Source: Chara braunii (lineage: Eukaryota; Streptophyta; Charophyceae; Charales; Characeae). From it: DNA of 32,134 bases. The notes below the pieces were generated by a model, which did no database searches, was not told the origin of the DNA, and saw only the letters and a program-made list of their open reading frames with translations. Below, in pieces: positions 9,961 through 18,677 of this stretch (within the stretch, counting starts at the first letter, position 1; each line of letters starts with the position of its first letter). Location: assembly GCA_003427395.1 (NCBI GenBank), contig BFEA01000207.1:258909-291042 (forward strand), given 5' to 3'. The position numbers and the translations under genes are program-made.

Positions 9961-11190
9961 GGCTGCCACAAGGAAACCTATCCGACCGGCAGGTCGGTAC
10001 TCGTGAAGAACGAGCATGCAGGATTCTTCGCCCTCCGTCAGCGATGTGGCAGTGGCACGAGTGTTCTAACTCGGGCACTCGGCCAAGCGTCGATTCTGAA
10101 CGGCACGGTGGTGCGCTATCCGTCCAGCCCCAGCACCCCCGCTTTTATTTTTTTTAAAGGGGAAACCACGCGGAAGTCACCAAAAAAAAACAAGGCGCGT
10201 TAGCTAGACCGTAGGAAGTGGTGAGAAGCTACAGTTCTCAGATTGGCTAGTTAGCTAGACATACCAGGACACTCGGTTGGTATCCGCGGTAGGAGGCAGA
10301 AGTGAGGGGGGTTTCTGAGAGTGTCCAGAAGTAAGCGGAACTGACTTAGGTTCCAACCGCCGCAGTAGGCGGGTGGAGAGTAGACTAGCGATTGAAGGAC
10401 TTACAGTAGAAAAGGTACAGTAAGTAGAATAGTCGGTTAGTAGGTAAGCTGGGGTTGGAGTCATGGGGCGAAAGAAACCCACTCTGGGGGGGGACTGAGT
10501 AGCTTGCGGAGGTAGGGGGGAGGTAAGGGAAAGGAAAATCTCGTAAAAAGCTATGCCTGTGAATAGAAGGGATTGATAGCTCTCTTTGGCATGTTTTGTT
10601 CGGAATGTACGTGCTGGGCCTGGCCCAGTAGTCTGAGTCTTGAGTCGTTCCGGGTTGTTTGTGAGGATTCCCGGCCTCAATGGTTTGGTCTTTAATGGAA
10701 TTCTCCCTTTTTCCCAAAAAAAAAAACAAAAAAAAAAAAACCAGGCGTCTTCTCGGGTTCTTGTTACCTTTTTCGAAAGTAAAGAAAAAAAGTATAGATG
10801 ACTCCACTCCTCGCTCGCAGTCCTGGAAGTATTTCACGTGCAACTTGAAGTCTACGTGCAGTGGCTGATGATGAAACAACTCATACCAACACTAATGATC
10901 CCGTCTCTTTCCTGTCTAGGAAGGTGAAAGGTGATTACAAGCGAACAGAGGGGCCAAATGGGGTACCGTCCTGAGATTCTGGCGAGAATTCACTCCCGAC
11001 GGCTGCAACGGTTGGCGGCACCTGCGACGAAAAGTTGCTCCATTGCTCCAGGCAGAGACTTCCCGGCGATAACGCAAACCTAACGCAGTGCTGAAGTTGC
11101 ACTAACGTCCGTCTCCCCTCCTTCGTCCTCTACCTTCTATCATCGTCAAACTGACGGCCCCCAGGAAATTCACAAATTTCTTTTATATAG
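9961..11190. other. No recognised gene; possible retroelement 3' tail at about 10630-10740
   Basis: Overlapping short frames lack motifs. At 10719-10740 two A-runs separated by a C follow GGAATTCTCCCTTTTTCCC. A unique sequence ending in a poly(A) run could be the 3' end of a non-LTR retrotransposon or other retrocopy, but no target-site duplication or coding match was found. Confidence 0.35.
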
Positions 11191-11194
11191 TTCC

Positions 11195-11275
11195 ATGTGG
11201 AATGAGGATTTGAACTGAGCACTAAGGTCTGCATTTCAAAAGTTCAGGTGTGTATCAACTGAGCTAACAGGTAGG
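11195..11275 (-). tRNA. Degenerate tRNA-like sequence (pseudogene or SINE head)
   Basis: On the minus strand TTAGCTCAGTTGA fits the internal A box and D arm, and AGTTCAAATCC about 50 bases later fits the B box and T loop. The spacing is right for a tRNA without intron. The acceptor ends do not pair, the T stem is mostly mismatched and the anticodon region (CTTTTGA) has no good stem, so it cannot be a working tRNA. It could be a decayed tRNA gene or the promoter part of a tRNA-derived SINE. Amino-acid identity cannot be assigned. Confidence 0.4.
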
Positions 11276-11410
11276 CCCGTTGGTCCAGCTTTCCGTTCCT
11301 ACCGGCTTTCCTTTCTGTTTTGGCGGTCATGTACCATTCGGTTGGACCTCCTTTATCGGGAACGAGCGGATGGGTCGCGTCCTCAACTCCATTTTTAATT
11401 CTAGAGAAAA

Positions 11411-11580
11411 CTACGGCGCAGTCAGGGTTGGAGTTTGTAATTGCATTTGAGGCGAAAGGGCCGGTAATGCTGAATGTATATGACCGACGTTTCGGGTCCG
11501 GTGGGGTCGCGTGGGGGTGTGTTGTATTCGCGGGATTGCCTGAAGTGCAATTACAAACTGTTTTCGTGACTGCGCCGAAG
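11411..11580. repeat. Imperfect inverted repeat, 42-bp arms
   Basis: 11411-11452 and the reverse complement of 11539-11580 match at about 33 of 42 positions, including CGGCGCAGTCA and AGTTTGTAATTGCA. The 86-base centre has no coding sign. The size and shape fit a small non-autonomous inverted-repeat element. No target-site duplication was recognised. Confidence 0.65.
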
Positions 11581-11589
11581 CTACCCCTT

Positions 11590-11645
11590 AATTCTAACTT
11601 TTTCGGACTTCGCCAGGCTCCCCGCGCACACACATGCATCCTCTC
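11590..11645. repeat. Direct repeat, left copy, flanking the 106-bp hairpin
   Basis: TTCTAACTTTTTCGGACTTC, then CGCACACACAT and CCTCTCC, recur in the same order at 11771-11826 with a few substitutions and small indels. The two copies bracket the hairpin at 11645-11750. Confidence 0.7.
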
Positions 11646-11750
11646 CTGGGGCAAGGTCCCACTTGCACGGATTAAGAGATATTGACCGTAGATCGCAAAG
11701 ATCAACGGCCAGAATCTCTTCATCCGTGCAAGTGGGACCTTGACCCTGGG
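11645..11750. mobile_element. 106-bp hairpin element, 50-bp arms (MITE-like)
   Basis: The left arm (11645-11694) and the reverse complement of the right arm (11700-11750) agree at about 42 of 50 positions, with CAAGGTCCCACTTGCACGGA identical in both. The loop is only 5 bases. This is nearly all terminal inverted repeat, as in the smallest MITEs. The same end motif (AGGTCCCAC.TGCA) occurs at the ends of the 636-bp element at 22962-23597, which suggests one transposon family. The transposase source is not in the window. Confidence 0.7.
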
Positions 11751-11770
11751 TTGGGTCCGAAACTCTCATT

Positions 11771-11826
11771 ATTCTCACTTTTTTGGATTTCGCCCGCCGC
11801 CCCTCCCGCACACACATCCTCTCCCT
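11771..11826. repeat. Direct repeat, right copy
   Basis: Partner of 11590-11645: TTCTCACTTTTTTGGATTTC, then CGCACACACATCCTCTCC. It is followed by a (CT)n run at 11849-11866. Confidence 0.7.
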
Positions 11827-11866
11827 CGTTTGGACACATCCACTTGCTCTCTCTCTCTCTCTCTTT

Positions 11867-12384
11867 CTCTTTTTTTGGCTCCCCCCCCCCAACGCCTTCT
11901 ATGTGTGTACAACTGCCCGTAGGATCTGTGGTAGGGATCTGCGGACGATTATGTCGACTGGTCCGTTCTGACGATTTCCGTGAAATCGCCGACGAGTTCA
12001 ATAGTCATGGAAAATCGTGATGCTTTGGATTGCGCCCCCTCGCCGCTAGCCCTTTCGCGGCCTCTTGCTTTCCGCGCCCGCTGTCCTTTCTGCCCTTTCC
12101 GCCGTTTCCGCGCTTCCGCTTCCGCCCTGGGCTATCGGTCGGGCGTGGTCACACATTGTCTACGACGGCGGGAGGTAGACGACTCGTTCACCGGTCGATC
12201 TCCAAGTTGCTCACCGCGCGGGCGCAAGTACCGACCGCGAGCGGTTCGGTTGGCGGGAGCTGTCAATCATTTCCCTGGTGGGAAAATGCCACGGCCGAGG
12301 AAAGGTTTTTTACTCCCTTTTTTCCATAACCAACTGCAGAATAGCCCGCGCCGGCTCGATGAATTAGAAGCGCCATAGCTAGCT
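11867..12384. other. GC-rich stretch, no recognised gene
   Basis: Rich in TTCCGC and GCCC with overlapping frames in several phases. No motif, promoter or RNA could be supported. It ends in GCTAGCTAGCTAG just before the AG tract. Confidence 0.5.
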
Positions 12385-12387
12385 AGC

Positions 12388-12425
<38 letters not shown>
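12385..12425. repeat. (AG)n microsatellite
   Basis: About 18 AG units directly after a short (CTAG)n run. Confidence 0.95.
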
Positions 12426-12427
<2 letters not shown>

Positions 12428-12440
12428 TCAAACGGGCAAG

Positions 12441-12542
12441 TTAGCTTGCGACGGATGTAATTCTGACAGAGGGAGAAGCCAGCTTAATCGTTTAGCTTGC
12501 GACGGATGTAATTCTGACAAAGGGAGAAGCCAGCTTAATCGC
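12441..12542. repeat. 51-bp tandem duplication
   Basis: TTAGCTTGCGACGGATGTAA starts at 12441 and again at 12492. The two 51-base copies differ at only two or three positions, indicating a recent duplication. Confidence 0.93.
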
Positions 12543-12885
12543 GTGGGGTTGAAAAAGGTAAGAAATCCTTATCTTTCTCTTGATGTCTTTATATCGTATC
12601 TACGGTATCTTTGTCCGTTTGAGCAATTATTATGCATCGTATTGCGTCGAATTTGTGGGGCACTGGACCAAGTAAACGCTCTCCTCTGGCAGGGGAAATA
12701 GCGAAAGACGTGGATTGAGAACACGTGCTAGTCCGTATGGGGTTACAGCTGACGGTGATGACAAATGAAAATTTCTTACCGGGCTGGATGAGCAGTGACG
12801 CAGAGCTCACGGTTAGTAGCTACCGAGGCTACACTCGAACTACATACATCTCCGAAGGGATGTGAGTCTTACAGCTGTGAAAGAC
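12543..12885. other. No recognised gene
   Basis: Mixed sequence between the 51-bp duplication and the compound microsatellite. A short minus-strand frame (12589-12810) has no family motif. Confidence 0.5.
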
Positions 12886-12915
12886 GTGTGTGTGTGTGTG
12901 TGTGCGTGCCTGTAC

Positions 12916-13009
<94 letters not shown>

Positions 13010-13010
13010 N

Positions 13011-13083
<73 letters not shown>
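12886..13083. repeat. Compound (GT)n-(GA)n microsatellite
   Basis: Interrupted GT repeats (12886-12955) pass directly into about 128 bases of GA repeats broken by one N at 13010. The N in a pure repeat suggests the true length is unresolved. Apparent proteins of Arg-Glu or Val-Cys repeats here are artefacts. Confidence 0.97.
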
Positions 13084-13087
<4 letters not shown>

Positions 13088-13400
13088 CGTTTTGAAAACA
13101 CTGTCGGGGAAGGGAATGCGCAGGTAACAGTATCGTTGGTTAGGAGTATGAATATGGAGTGTGGGTACGACGGGGATAGGGGGGACGCGCGCTCATAATG
13201 AAGCTGCAGAGACGACCATCTTCTTGATATCCTTATGTGACGAGCGTGACAGAGATGAAGGGGGTGATGGCATTCATAGCCAAGAATAGCTCCTGTGCGT
13301 GTTTTCTAAAACAACAGGGGATGCACGAACTGCGTCTGCTGATGCAGTTCGGCTCCTTCCTCGTCTTCGCTGACGGAGGGCCTGACACGGAATTCCAAAC

Positions 13401-13431
<31 letters not shown>

Positions 13432-13676
13432 ATCAGACAATTGCTCCTTTCTATTTGTGGAGAGCTGCACATGCTCGCTATATACAACTCCGCAAAAGAG
13501 CACGACTGCGGTTGACCGTTCCGTCAACAACCTGCGACTCAATGACATCAGGAGGCTAAACCCCGATAGAATTTGCCAAGGATGCATTTGACCGAAGGAT
13601 AAGGACTTGGGAGGGAAAAGTGGGTCGACTTCATTTACTCAAACCAACTCTGCAATTATACCAAACTGTCGGTCCA

Positions 13677-13678
<2 letters not shown>
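13084..13678. other. No recognised gene; 30-base poly(T) inside
   Basis: A run of about 30 T lies near 13403-13432. The flanks (CAAACAAC and CAGACAAT) are only weakly alike, so a target-site duplication is not supported. Frames on either side lack motifs. Confidence 0.55.
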
Positions 13679-13723
<45 letters not shown>

Positions 13724-13731
13724 TGTGTGTG
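13679..13731. repeat. (GT)n microsatellite
   Basis: About 25 GT units with a single TT interruption. Confidence 0.97.
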
Positions 13732-14235
13732 CGGGGTCAAAGTACTGTGTCAAAGTGCATTCAAGCATTGGAACAAGAACAAGAACCGTCCGTCATCGAA
13801 CGGAGTCTATCCCCGAGTAACGTAATGGAGGAGGACATGCAAAAAATACCGTTGTCTATTTTTTTTGTATGTCCGGATCCGCATCGCAATGTGCAGTTTG
13901 CCAAGTCGAACGCGGGTCTTGACGGCCGGGTGCTAGCTCGCCCCTACAGCCTCCTTTTTAACGAAAAAAAGGGGGCTAATTAACTGACCTAGCAGTTCGT
14001 CCAATACTCTACAAATTACAGTAAAACCTTTCTGCCTTGCGCATCGCTGTCCTGCCTCTATTCTTGACGGCAAACACCAGACCGATCGAATAAGGGAGGG
14101 GGGTATCAACCGTGGGGGGCGTTACGGCCAGCCTCGGCCTTGCTCTCTATCATGGCTTCTTTTTACTCTGCGAATTGCTCCTTTCACTTTCAAGAACGAA
14201 ATCAGAAACTGCAGTTAATTACCGTAATTCCCACT
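13732..14235. other. No recognised gene
   Basis: Mixed unique sequence. A small hairpin-like CCTCCTTTTTAACGAAAAAA lies near 13950. No coding or RNA feature could be supported. Confidence 0.5.
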
Positions 14236-14364
14236 ACCTCGTATAAACAGTTCCGTACGAACGAACTCGTACAAACAGGCCCGTACGAACGAACTCGTAC
14301 GAACAGGTCCGTACGAACGAACTCGTACAAACAGGTCCGTACGAACGAACTCGTACAAACTTTC
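14236..14364. repeat. 28-bp minisatellite
   Basis: TCCGTACGAACGAACTCGTA recurs at 14252, 14280, 14308 and 14336 with a partial copy before it. Each unit carries the palindrome CGTACG. Copies differ at only a few positions. Because 28 is not a multiple of three, the array shows a different frame in each copy and is not a coding repeat. Confidence 0.95.
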
Positions 14365-14398
14365 GTACAAAATGTCCGTTCGTGGATTGGCATTTGAC

Positions 14399-14528
14399 TC
14401 GTTTCGTTTCGTATCGTTTCGTTTCGTCTCGTCTCGTCTCGTCTCGTGTCGTGTCGTGTCGTGTCGTGTCGTGTCGTGTCGTGTCGTGTCGTGTCGTGTC
14501 GTGTCGTGTCGTGTCGTGTCGTGTCGTT
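14399..14528. repeat. Pentanucleotide array with block-ordered variants
   Basis: About 25 five-base units: four GTTTC and one GTATC, then four GTCTC, then 16 uninterrupted GTGTC. The variants are sorted into blocks and not mixed. It starts about 35 bases after the 28-bp minisatellite. Confidence 0.96.
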
Positions 14529-14544
14529 TGTCATACTGTACAGT

Positions 14545-14566
14545 GATTTTTTTTTTTTTTNTTTTT
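14545..14566. repeat. Poly(T) with one N
   Basis: About 20 T interrupted by N at 14561. As with other single Ns in the window, length is probably unresolved. Confidence 0.85.
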
Positions 14567-14654
14567 GACAATGAATATTTTGCTCGAGTGCATTTTTGCG
14601 TCGTCATATCGTTCCAAGCATGAATGGCGGGTCCGCCCATAATCGCGAGCAGAA

Positions 14655-14706
14655 GAGGTTTGTACACTTTGTTTTTTTTTGTTTTTTTTGGGAGGTTTGT
14701 ACACTT
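14655..14706. repeat. 15-bp direct repeat around a T-rich insert
   Basis: GAGGTTTGTACACTT occurs at 14655-14669 and exactly again at 14692-14706. The 22 bases between are T-runs with three or four G. This has the form of a target-site duplication enclosing only a homopolymer-like tail. Confidence 0.7.
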
Positions 14707-14711
14707 ACCTG

Positions 14712-14762
14712 AATGTAGCTGTCATATGTTAAAAATAAAAATTAAAAAATGTAGCTGTCATA
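14712..14762. repeat. 15-bp direct repeat around an A-rich insert
   Basis: AATGTAGCTGTCATA occurs at 14712-14726 and exactly again at 14748-14762, enclosing about 21 A/T-rich bases. It lies only a few bases from the T-rich example and has nearly the same spacing (36 against 37). Confidence 0.7.
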
Positions 14763-15005
14763 CTCAGCAATTCACTCCCCTATCGTAAGCCGGGACGCTC
14801 TTACGCTCCCATGAACTAAGAGTCGTTGTGCTGCATTTCCCCCCCTCTTCCCCCCCTTCTCTCTCCCGCCCCCCCCCTCTTTTTTCCCTCCCTTTTATGG
14901 TGGGTCCATCACCCGCCATGGCACTTCTCGTTTTCACACTTCTTAGTGCTGCGGAGACCCGCGCGGACGGTTCTTGTTTCTTTCCTGCAGACAGTTGGTG
15001 TCACT

Positions 15006-15068
15006 AACAGGCCCTCGTGGGGGGCCCGGGGGGGTGGGGTGGGTGCGTGGGGGGCGTGGGGGTGGTAG
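15006..15068 (+). other. G-rich tract with quadruplex potential
   Basis: More than eight runs of three or more G within about 60 bases, with short loops. It meets the usual sequence rule for an intramolecular G-quadruplex on the plus strand. No gene context gives it a role. Confidence 0.6.
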
Positions 15069-15079
15069 TCCCTCCAGCT

Positions 15080-15310
15080 CTTTACCTTTGTTTTCCCGCT
15101 TTTCCGTGTCCCACAGCTGTTGCCTTGCGTCCCACAGCTGTAGCACGGCTAGAGCAATGTGCTACCTTCTCTTTTCTCGCTTTTCCGTGTCCCATAACTG
15201 TTCTCCCGTGTCCCATAACGATTGCCTCGTGTCCCATAACCGTTGGCTCGTATCCCATAACTTTTGCCGCGTGTCCCACAGCTGTCGCACGGGTAGAGCA
15301 ATGCTTTCTA
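15080..15310. repeat. 21-bp minisatellite with repeated flanks
   Basis: GTGTCCCATAAC or GTGTCCCACAGCTGT units recur at 21-base steps, about seven copies, interrupted by one spacer. A longer module (GCTTTTCCGTGTCCCA, GTCCCACAGCTGT, GCACGG.TAGAGCAATG) appears at both sides. Since 21 is divisible by three, open heptad frames appear on both strands (PCPIT on plus, VMGHG on minus), which I interpret as a by-product. Confidence 0.85.
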
Positions 15311-15467
15311 CCGTGGCTATTCTATTAATAGCAGGCCTTGGCGTCGGCGACAGATGTCCTCCCGGGGTGAGCCCATTAATTTATTATTAATTAATAGAGT
15401 TAAGTTATTGTTGTTCAACTCCTTTGACCCAGGAACTTTTTCACACATTACGAAATTATCAATTTCG

Positions 15468-15480
15468 CTGCATGACTTTT

Positions 15481-15511
<31 letters not shown>

Positions 15512-15536
15512 TCTTTTTTTTGTCTGCATGACTTTT
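15468..15536. repeat. 13-bp direct repeat around a T/C tract
   Basis: CTGCATGACTTTT occurs at 15468-15480 and 15524-15536, enclosing a 43-base tract of T-runs with three C. A third case of a direct repeat around only a homopolymer-like insert. Confidence 0.65.
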
Positions 15537-15636
15537 CAATTTCGAGGACAACCAATCTTTTCGTGATGTATGTTTCTCAACTGCACTACTGTCATTAGAT
15601 TCAAGATAGCAAGCACTTTGTTTCTGTTTCACCGGA

Positions 15637-15681
15637 AGAGAAAATCTACTCGTGGGAAGGGAAAATCTACTCGTGGGAAAT
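15637..15681. repeat. 22-bp tandem duplication
   Basis: GAAAATCTACTCGTGGGAA occurs twice in direct succession. Confidence 0.85.
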
Positions 15682-15744
15682 AGCGTAATCAATTTCGCTG
15701 TACAACTCTCACTTTGCGTAAGTGTAGTAATGTTGGAACGATGT

Positions 15745-15794
15745 CCCACTACGTGAGGGGAAAAAAAAAGTAAAAAAGTAGCCCACTACGGGAG
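15745..15794. repeat. 13-bp direct repeat around an A-rich insert
   Basis: CCCACTACGTGAG (15745-15757) and CCCACTACGGGAG (15782-15794) differ at one base and enclose a 24-base insert dominated by A-runs. Their spacing is 37, as at 14655-14706. Confidence 0.6.
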
Positions 15795-16059
15795 AAAAAA
15801 ACAACAGCAAGAAATTATAGTAGCCCGCTATATCTCCCTTATTCCCCAAGACCTGTACCGGACTTTGGTGTTGAGGAGTGTGTAGTGCAGTAGGCGATGA
15901 GGGTATTTACAGCGGAAGCATGTGAGCGATGGCTCACTCAATGAAGTGCTCCAGCAGGCAGGTGATGACGCTACAGCAGAAGCTCAGCAGGCTATTGCGC
16001 TATGGCAGAAGCTGAGAAGGCGGCACACATGAACAGATTGTGTGGACTTGGTTGCTGGA

Positions 16060-16158
16060 GCACCATATGGACTTAGGGGTTGTTGCAGCACCATATGGAC
16101 TTAGGGGTTGTTGTAGCACCTTATGGACTTGGGGGTTGTTGTAGCACCATATGGACTT
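16060..16158. repeat. 28-bp tandem repeat, four copies
   Basis: GCACCATATGGACTTAGGGG recurs at 16060, 16088, 16116 and 16144, followed by GTTGTTG. Copies differ by one or two bases; the last is partial. Confidence 0.95.
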
Positions 16159-16195
16159 GAATGCTACGTGGTGCTACAGCTATCCTAATACAAGT

Positions 16196-16290
16196 GAGCA
16201 TGGAGCTACCCCAAGCGAACAAGACCAGCGAGCATGGAGCTACCCCAAGCGCACAAGACTAGCGAGCAAGGAGCTACCCCAAGCGTCGGC
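16196..16290. repeat. 34-bp tandem repeat, about three copies
   Basis: GAGCATGGAGCTACCCCAAG recurs at 16196, 16230 and 16264, each followed by CG.ACAAGAC.AGC except the last, which is cut short. Confidence 0.93.
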
Positions 16291-16800
16291 GGAAAACGGC
16301 GGAAAACATGAGGGGGGTGCACTTAGAGAAGTTCGTTTGCTGGCGCGAAGTGGAGTTCAGGTTCTCCGAGGTTGATAGGGCGCTGTTGTTGACGTGAAAA
16401 TTTGTTGTACCCCACCAATTGGGGAAACCTTTACCGCTTATTTGGAAAATCGTTCCCGCGGTTGAGCGAAATGGAGACGAGCAGCGCGAAAATGCGACAG
16501 GGCAGCTGAGCGCCATATTCGTACCGCCGCCGCATTTTCGCGAACCTGATGTGTCACATCCGCGAACTTGTTGGGTCGAAGGAGTATGCTAATTATAAAC
16601 TATTGTTGTGTATTTATTATAATTAACTATTATAATAATTATGCAGTACTTTTGATGGGAGGGACATGAACCGCACGCAGCGATTTCGTCGTAAGGCCGC
16701 CAAAGTCTCGTGCCGTACACTACACACGCATTTTAAAAATAAATACATAAAATAAAAGTCAGTAAGAAGCCTTTTCAGCGTCGTGAAACAGGGTGAGTCG
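16291..16800. other. No recognised gene; AT-rich core at 16585-16650
   Basis: Unique sequence with an AT-rich stretch (TTATTATAATTAACTATTA near 16615). No promoter can be claimed because no transcription unit follows. Confidence 0.5.
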
Positions 16801-16804
16801 GGAC

Positions 16805-16839
16805 GTGTGTGTGTGTGTTTTGTGGAGGGGGGAGGGGGG

Positions 16840-16882
<43 letters not shown>
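16805..16882. repeat. (GT)n, G-rich run and (GA)n tract
   Basis: A short GT run, then GGAGGGGGGAGG-type purines, then about 20 GA units (16842-16882). Confidence 0.95.
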
Positions 16883-16885
<3 letters not shown>

Positions 16886-16989
16886 GCGACCGAGTGGAGG
16901 TGGGGGTGCGCCAGCGAATATGGAGAGGAGGTGGAAGAGAGGGGTCTCGTGAGCAAAACGGTCTGTTCTCGTTTTCGTTTTGTAGCCCA

Positions 16990-17240
16990 ATTCTGCCAAA
17001 GAAAACAATAAAGAAATGCCTGTTTGTTTAGGACAAATGAACGAGAGAGCAATGTCACTCGCGCCCTCAAGAAACGAAAAGTCCACACCCCATATATAAA
17101 GCCCTCGTTTGTTGTCCTCTTCTCCCTCTCTGCTTACGGTTCACCGGGCAGTTCTCTATGACGGTATATACATACATTCTGCCAAAGAAAATTGCCTGTT
17201 TTGGGAGGAAAATTCAACGAGGTGAATGTCACCTGCGACA
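16990..17240. repeat. Diverged direct repeat, about 70 bp
   Basis: TTCTGCCAAAGAAAA, GCCTGTTT, CAACGAG or GAACGAG, and AATGTCAC occur in the same order at about 16990-17065 and 17178-17240. Confidence 0.6.
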
Positions 17241-17573
17241 ACACGAAAAGAAAAACCCTCTAATCAACACAACCCTGCAGACTCTGGAGGGCTCAACTTG
17301 GACGAAACAGTCTGTCACAGCCCCGCGTTTGTCATAGAGAAGAGAACTGCCCGGTCATCTGTAGGCAGAGAAAGAGGGAGAAGAGGAAAACAAACGAGGG
17401 GCTGCGACAGACTGTTTCGTCGGAGTTTCACCGACTCATCTCTCTTTCTCCCTATATATCGTCAAACAGAGCTGCCCGGTAAACCGTAGGCAGAGAGGGA
17501 GAAAGGGAGAAGAGGACAACAAACGAGGGGCTGTGACAAACTGTTTCGTCGGAGTTTCGCCGACTCATATATA

Positions 17574-17629
<56 letters not shown>

Positions 17630-17700
17630 TGCCCGCAGTGCCGGGTAAACCGTGGGCAGAGAGGGAGAAAAGGACAACGAACGAGGGCCTGTGACAGATT
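17088..17700. repeat. Repeat family in mixed orientation
   Basis: A unit built of CTGCCCGGT.A.CCGTAGGCAG, a GAGAGGGAGAAGAGGA purine stretch, CAAACGAGGG and GTGACAGACTGTTTCGTCGG occurs in plus orientation at about 17344-17441, 17470-17572 and 17627-17700. It occurs in minus orientation at about 17088-17168, with an extra inverted fragment at 17301-17331. The latter forms a 31-bp inverted repeat (29 matches) with 17391-17421. Units tend to be bordered by TATATA words. Confidence 0.8.
17576..17627. repeat. (AG)n microsatellite
   Basis: About 25 AG units between two copies of the mixed-orientation repeat. Confidence 0.96.
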
Positions 17701-17749
17701 ATTTATATATAGCCTTTTTTCTGTTTTGCTGATTTTGTCTGTACCTCGG

Positions 17750-18050
17750 TTGGTTTGGTCCCGTTGTTCGGGCTATTTTATGGGCGTCGCTGTGCTTTCA
17801 CGTGGGACCAGCCATTCGGGTTTTTGGCATCCTGGTTGGTTGTTTCCCGTTGTTCGGCCCTTTGAGAGGCGGGGCGGTGCTTGTATGTGGGAATCGTCAT
17901 CCGGGATTGTCTTCTCTTTTTTTCTTGGGTGTCACACTGTGGATCGTCGTTTTTTTATGTCTTGTCCTGGGTGGTCTTGTCCCGTTGTTTGGCCTTTGAC
18001 GGAGCGGGCGGTGCTTGCATGTGGGACTTGTCATCTGGGATCTGTCTTGT
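17750..18050. repeat. Three diverged repeats of about 80 bp
   Basis: CCCGTTGTTCGG followed by GCGGTGCTT, A.GTGGGA and TCATC.GGGAT recurs from about 17753, 17843 and 17978. The pyrimidine-rich spacers between them vary. The plus-strand open frames here follow the repeat and show no domain. Confidence 0.7.
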
Positions 18051-18129
18051 TTCCCTCTTGTTCTCTTTGTTTCATTTGGCTGTTCCCTTCCTCTCTTCTT
18101 TGCCTCTTTGCCTTTTGGCTGTGTGCAAG

Positions 18130-18475
18130 TGGGTCGATATGACACACGGGGGTGGGGGCAGCCGCCGCTCAACCTACATCCACGTGGGCGGCCTTGTACG
18201 CAAGAGGTTCTGAACAGGGGGAGTTGTAAGGAAGAAGATTAAAAACGAATTTAAGATTTTTTTGTTTTTTTGGTTTTTTCGCTTAGGCGCTCTGATATCA
18301 TGTGACAATATATACACACGGGGGATGGGGGCAGCCAGCGCTCAACCTTTCATCCACGTGGCTGTACGTGTACGTAAGAGGTGATGAACAGGTGCGGCTT
18401 TCCTTCCTTCCTTCTTCTTTTCCTTTTCTTGTTTTGTCTTTTTCCGCCTTTGCGCTCCGATTCGAATATATCCCT
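18130..18475. repeat. Tandem repeat of about 172 bp, two units
   Basis: ACACACGGGGG, TGGGGGCAGCC, CGCTCAACCT, CATCCACGTGG, GTACG.AAGAGG and GAACAGG occur in order from about 18140 and again from 18313. Each is followed by a pyrimidine or T-rich stretch and then a GCGCTC.GAT word (18288 and 18452). Confidence 0.8.
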
Positions 18476-18677
18476 AAGGGAACAGCGGTTTGTGACAGAC
18501 TTTCGCCCCCCGCCCCTCCAATTCGGCCTTCACCCAAATCAACTTGCGGCAGTCGTCTGCACGCACAATCCCCCCCTGCTCCTGCTTCAACGCGACTTAA
18601 CGAAACGCAAATAGATAAAATCTCTCACAATACGTGAGATCCAATTGTTAATATTATTAGGTTATTTCAGTAGACAA

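Noticed and set aside
12795-13198. Open frames of Arg-Glu, Cys-Val or Ser-Leu repeats on both strands
   Set aside because: These are translations of the (GT)n and (GA)n microsatellite. The same applies to frames at 13607-13825, 16783-17031 and 17462-17677.
18288-18310. GCTCTGATATCA followed by TGTGACA, resembling the reverse of a Met-tRNA primer-binding site next to an LTR end
   Set aside because: The word belongs to a 172-bp tandem repeat (a related GCGCTCCGATTCG lies at 18452), and no LTR pair or internal coding region supports a retroelement in that place.
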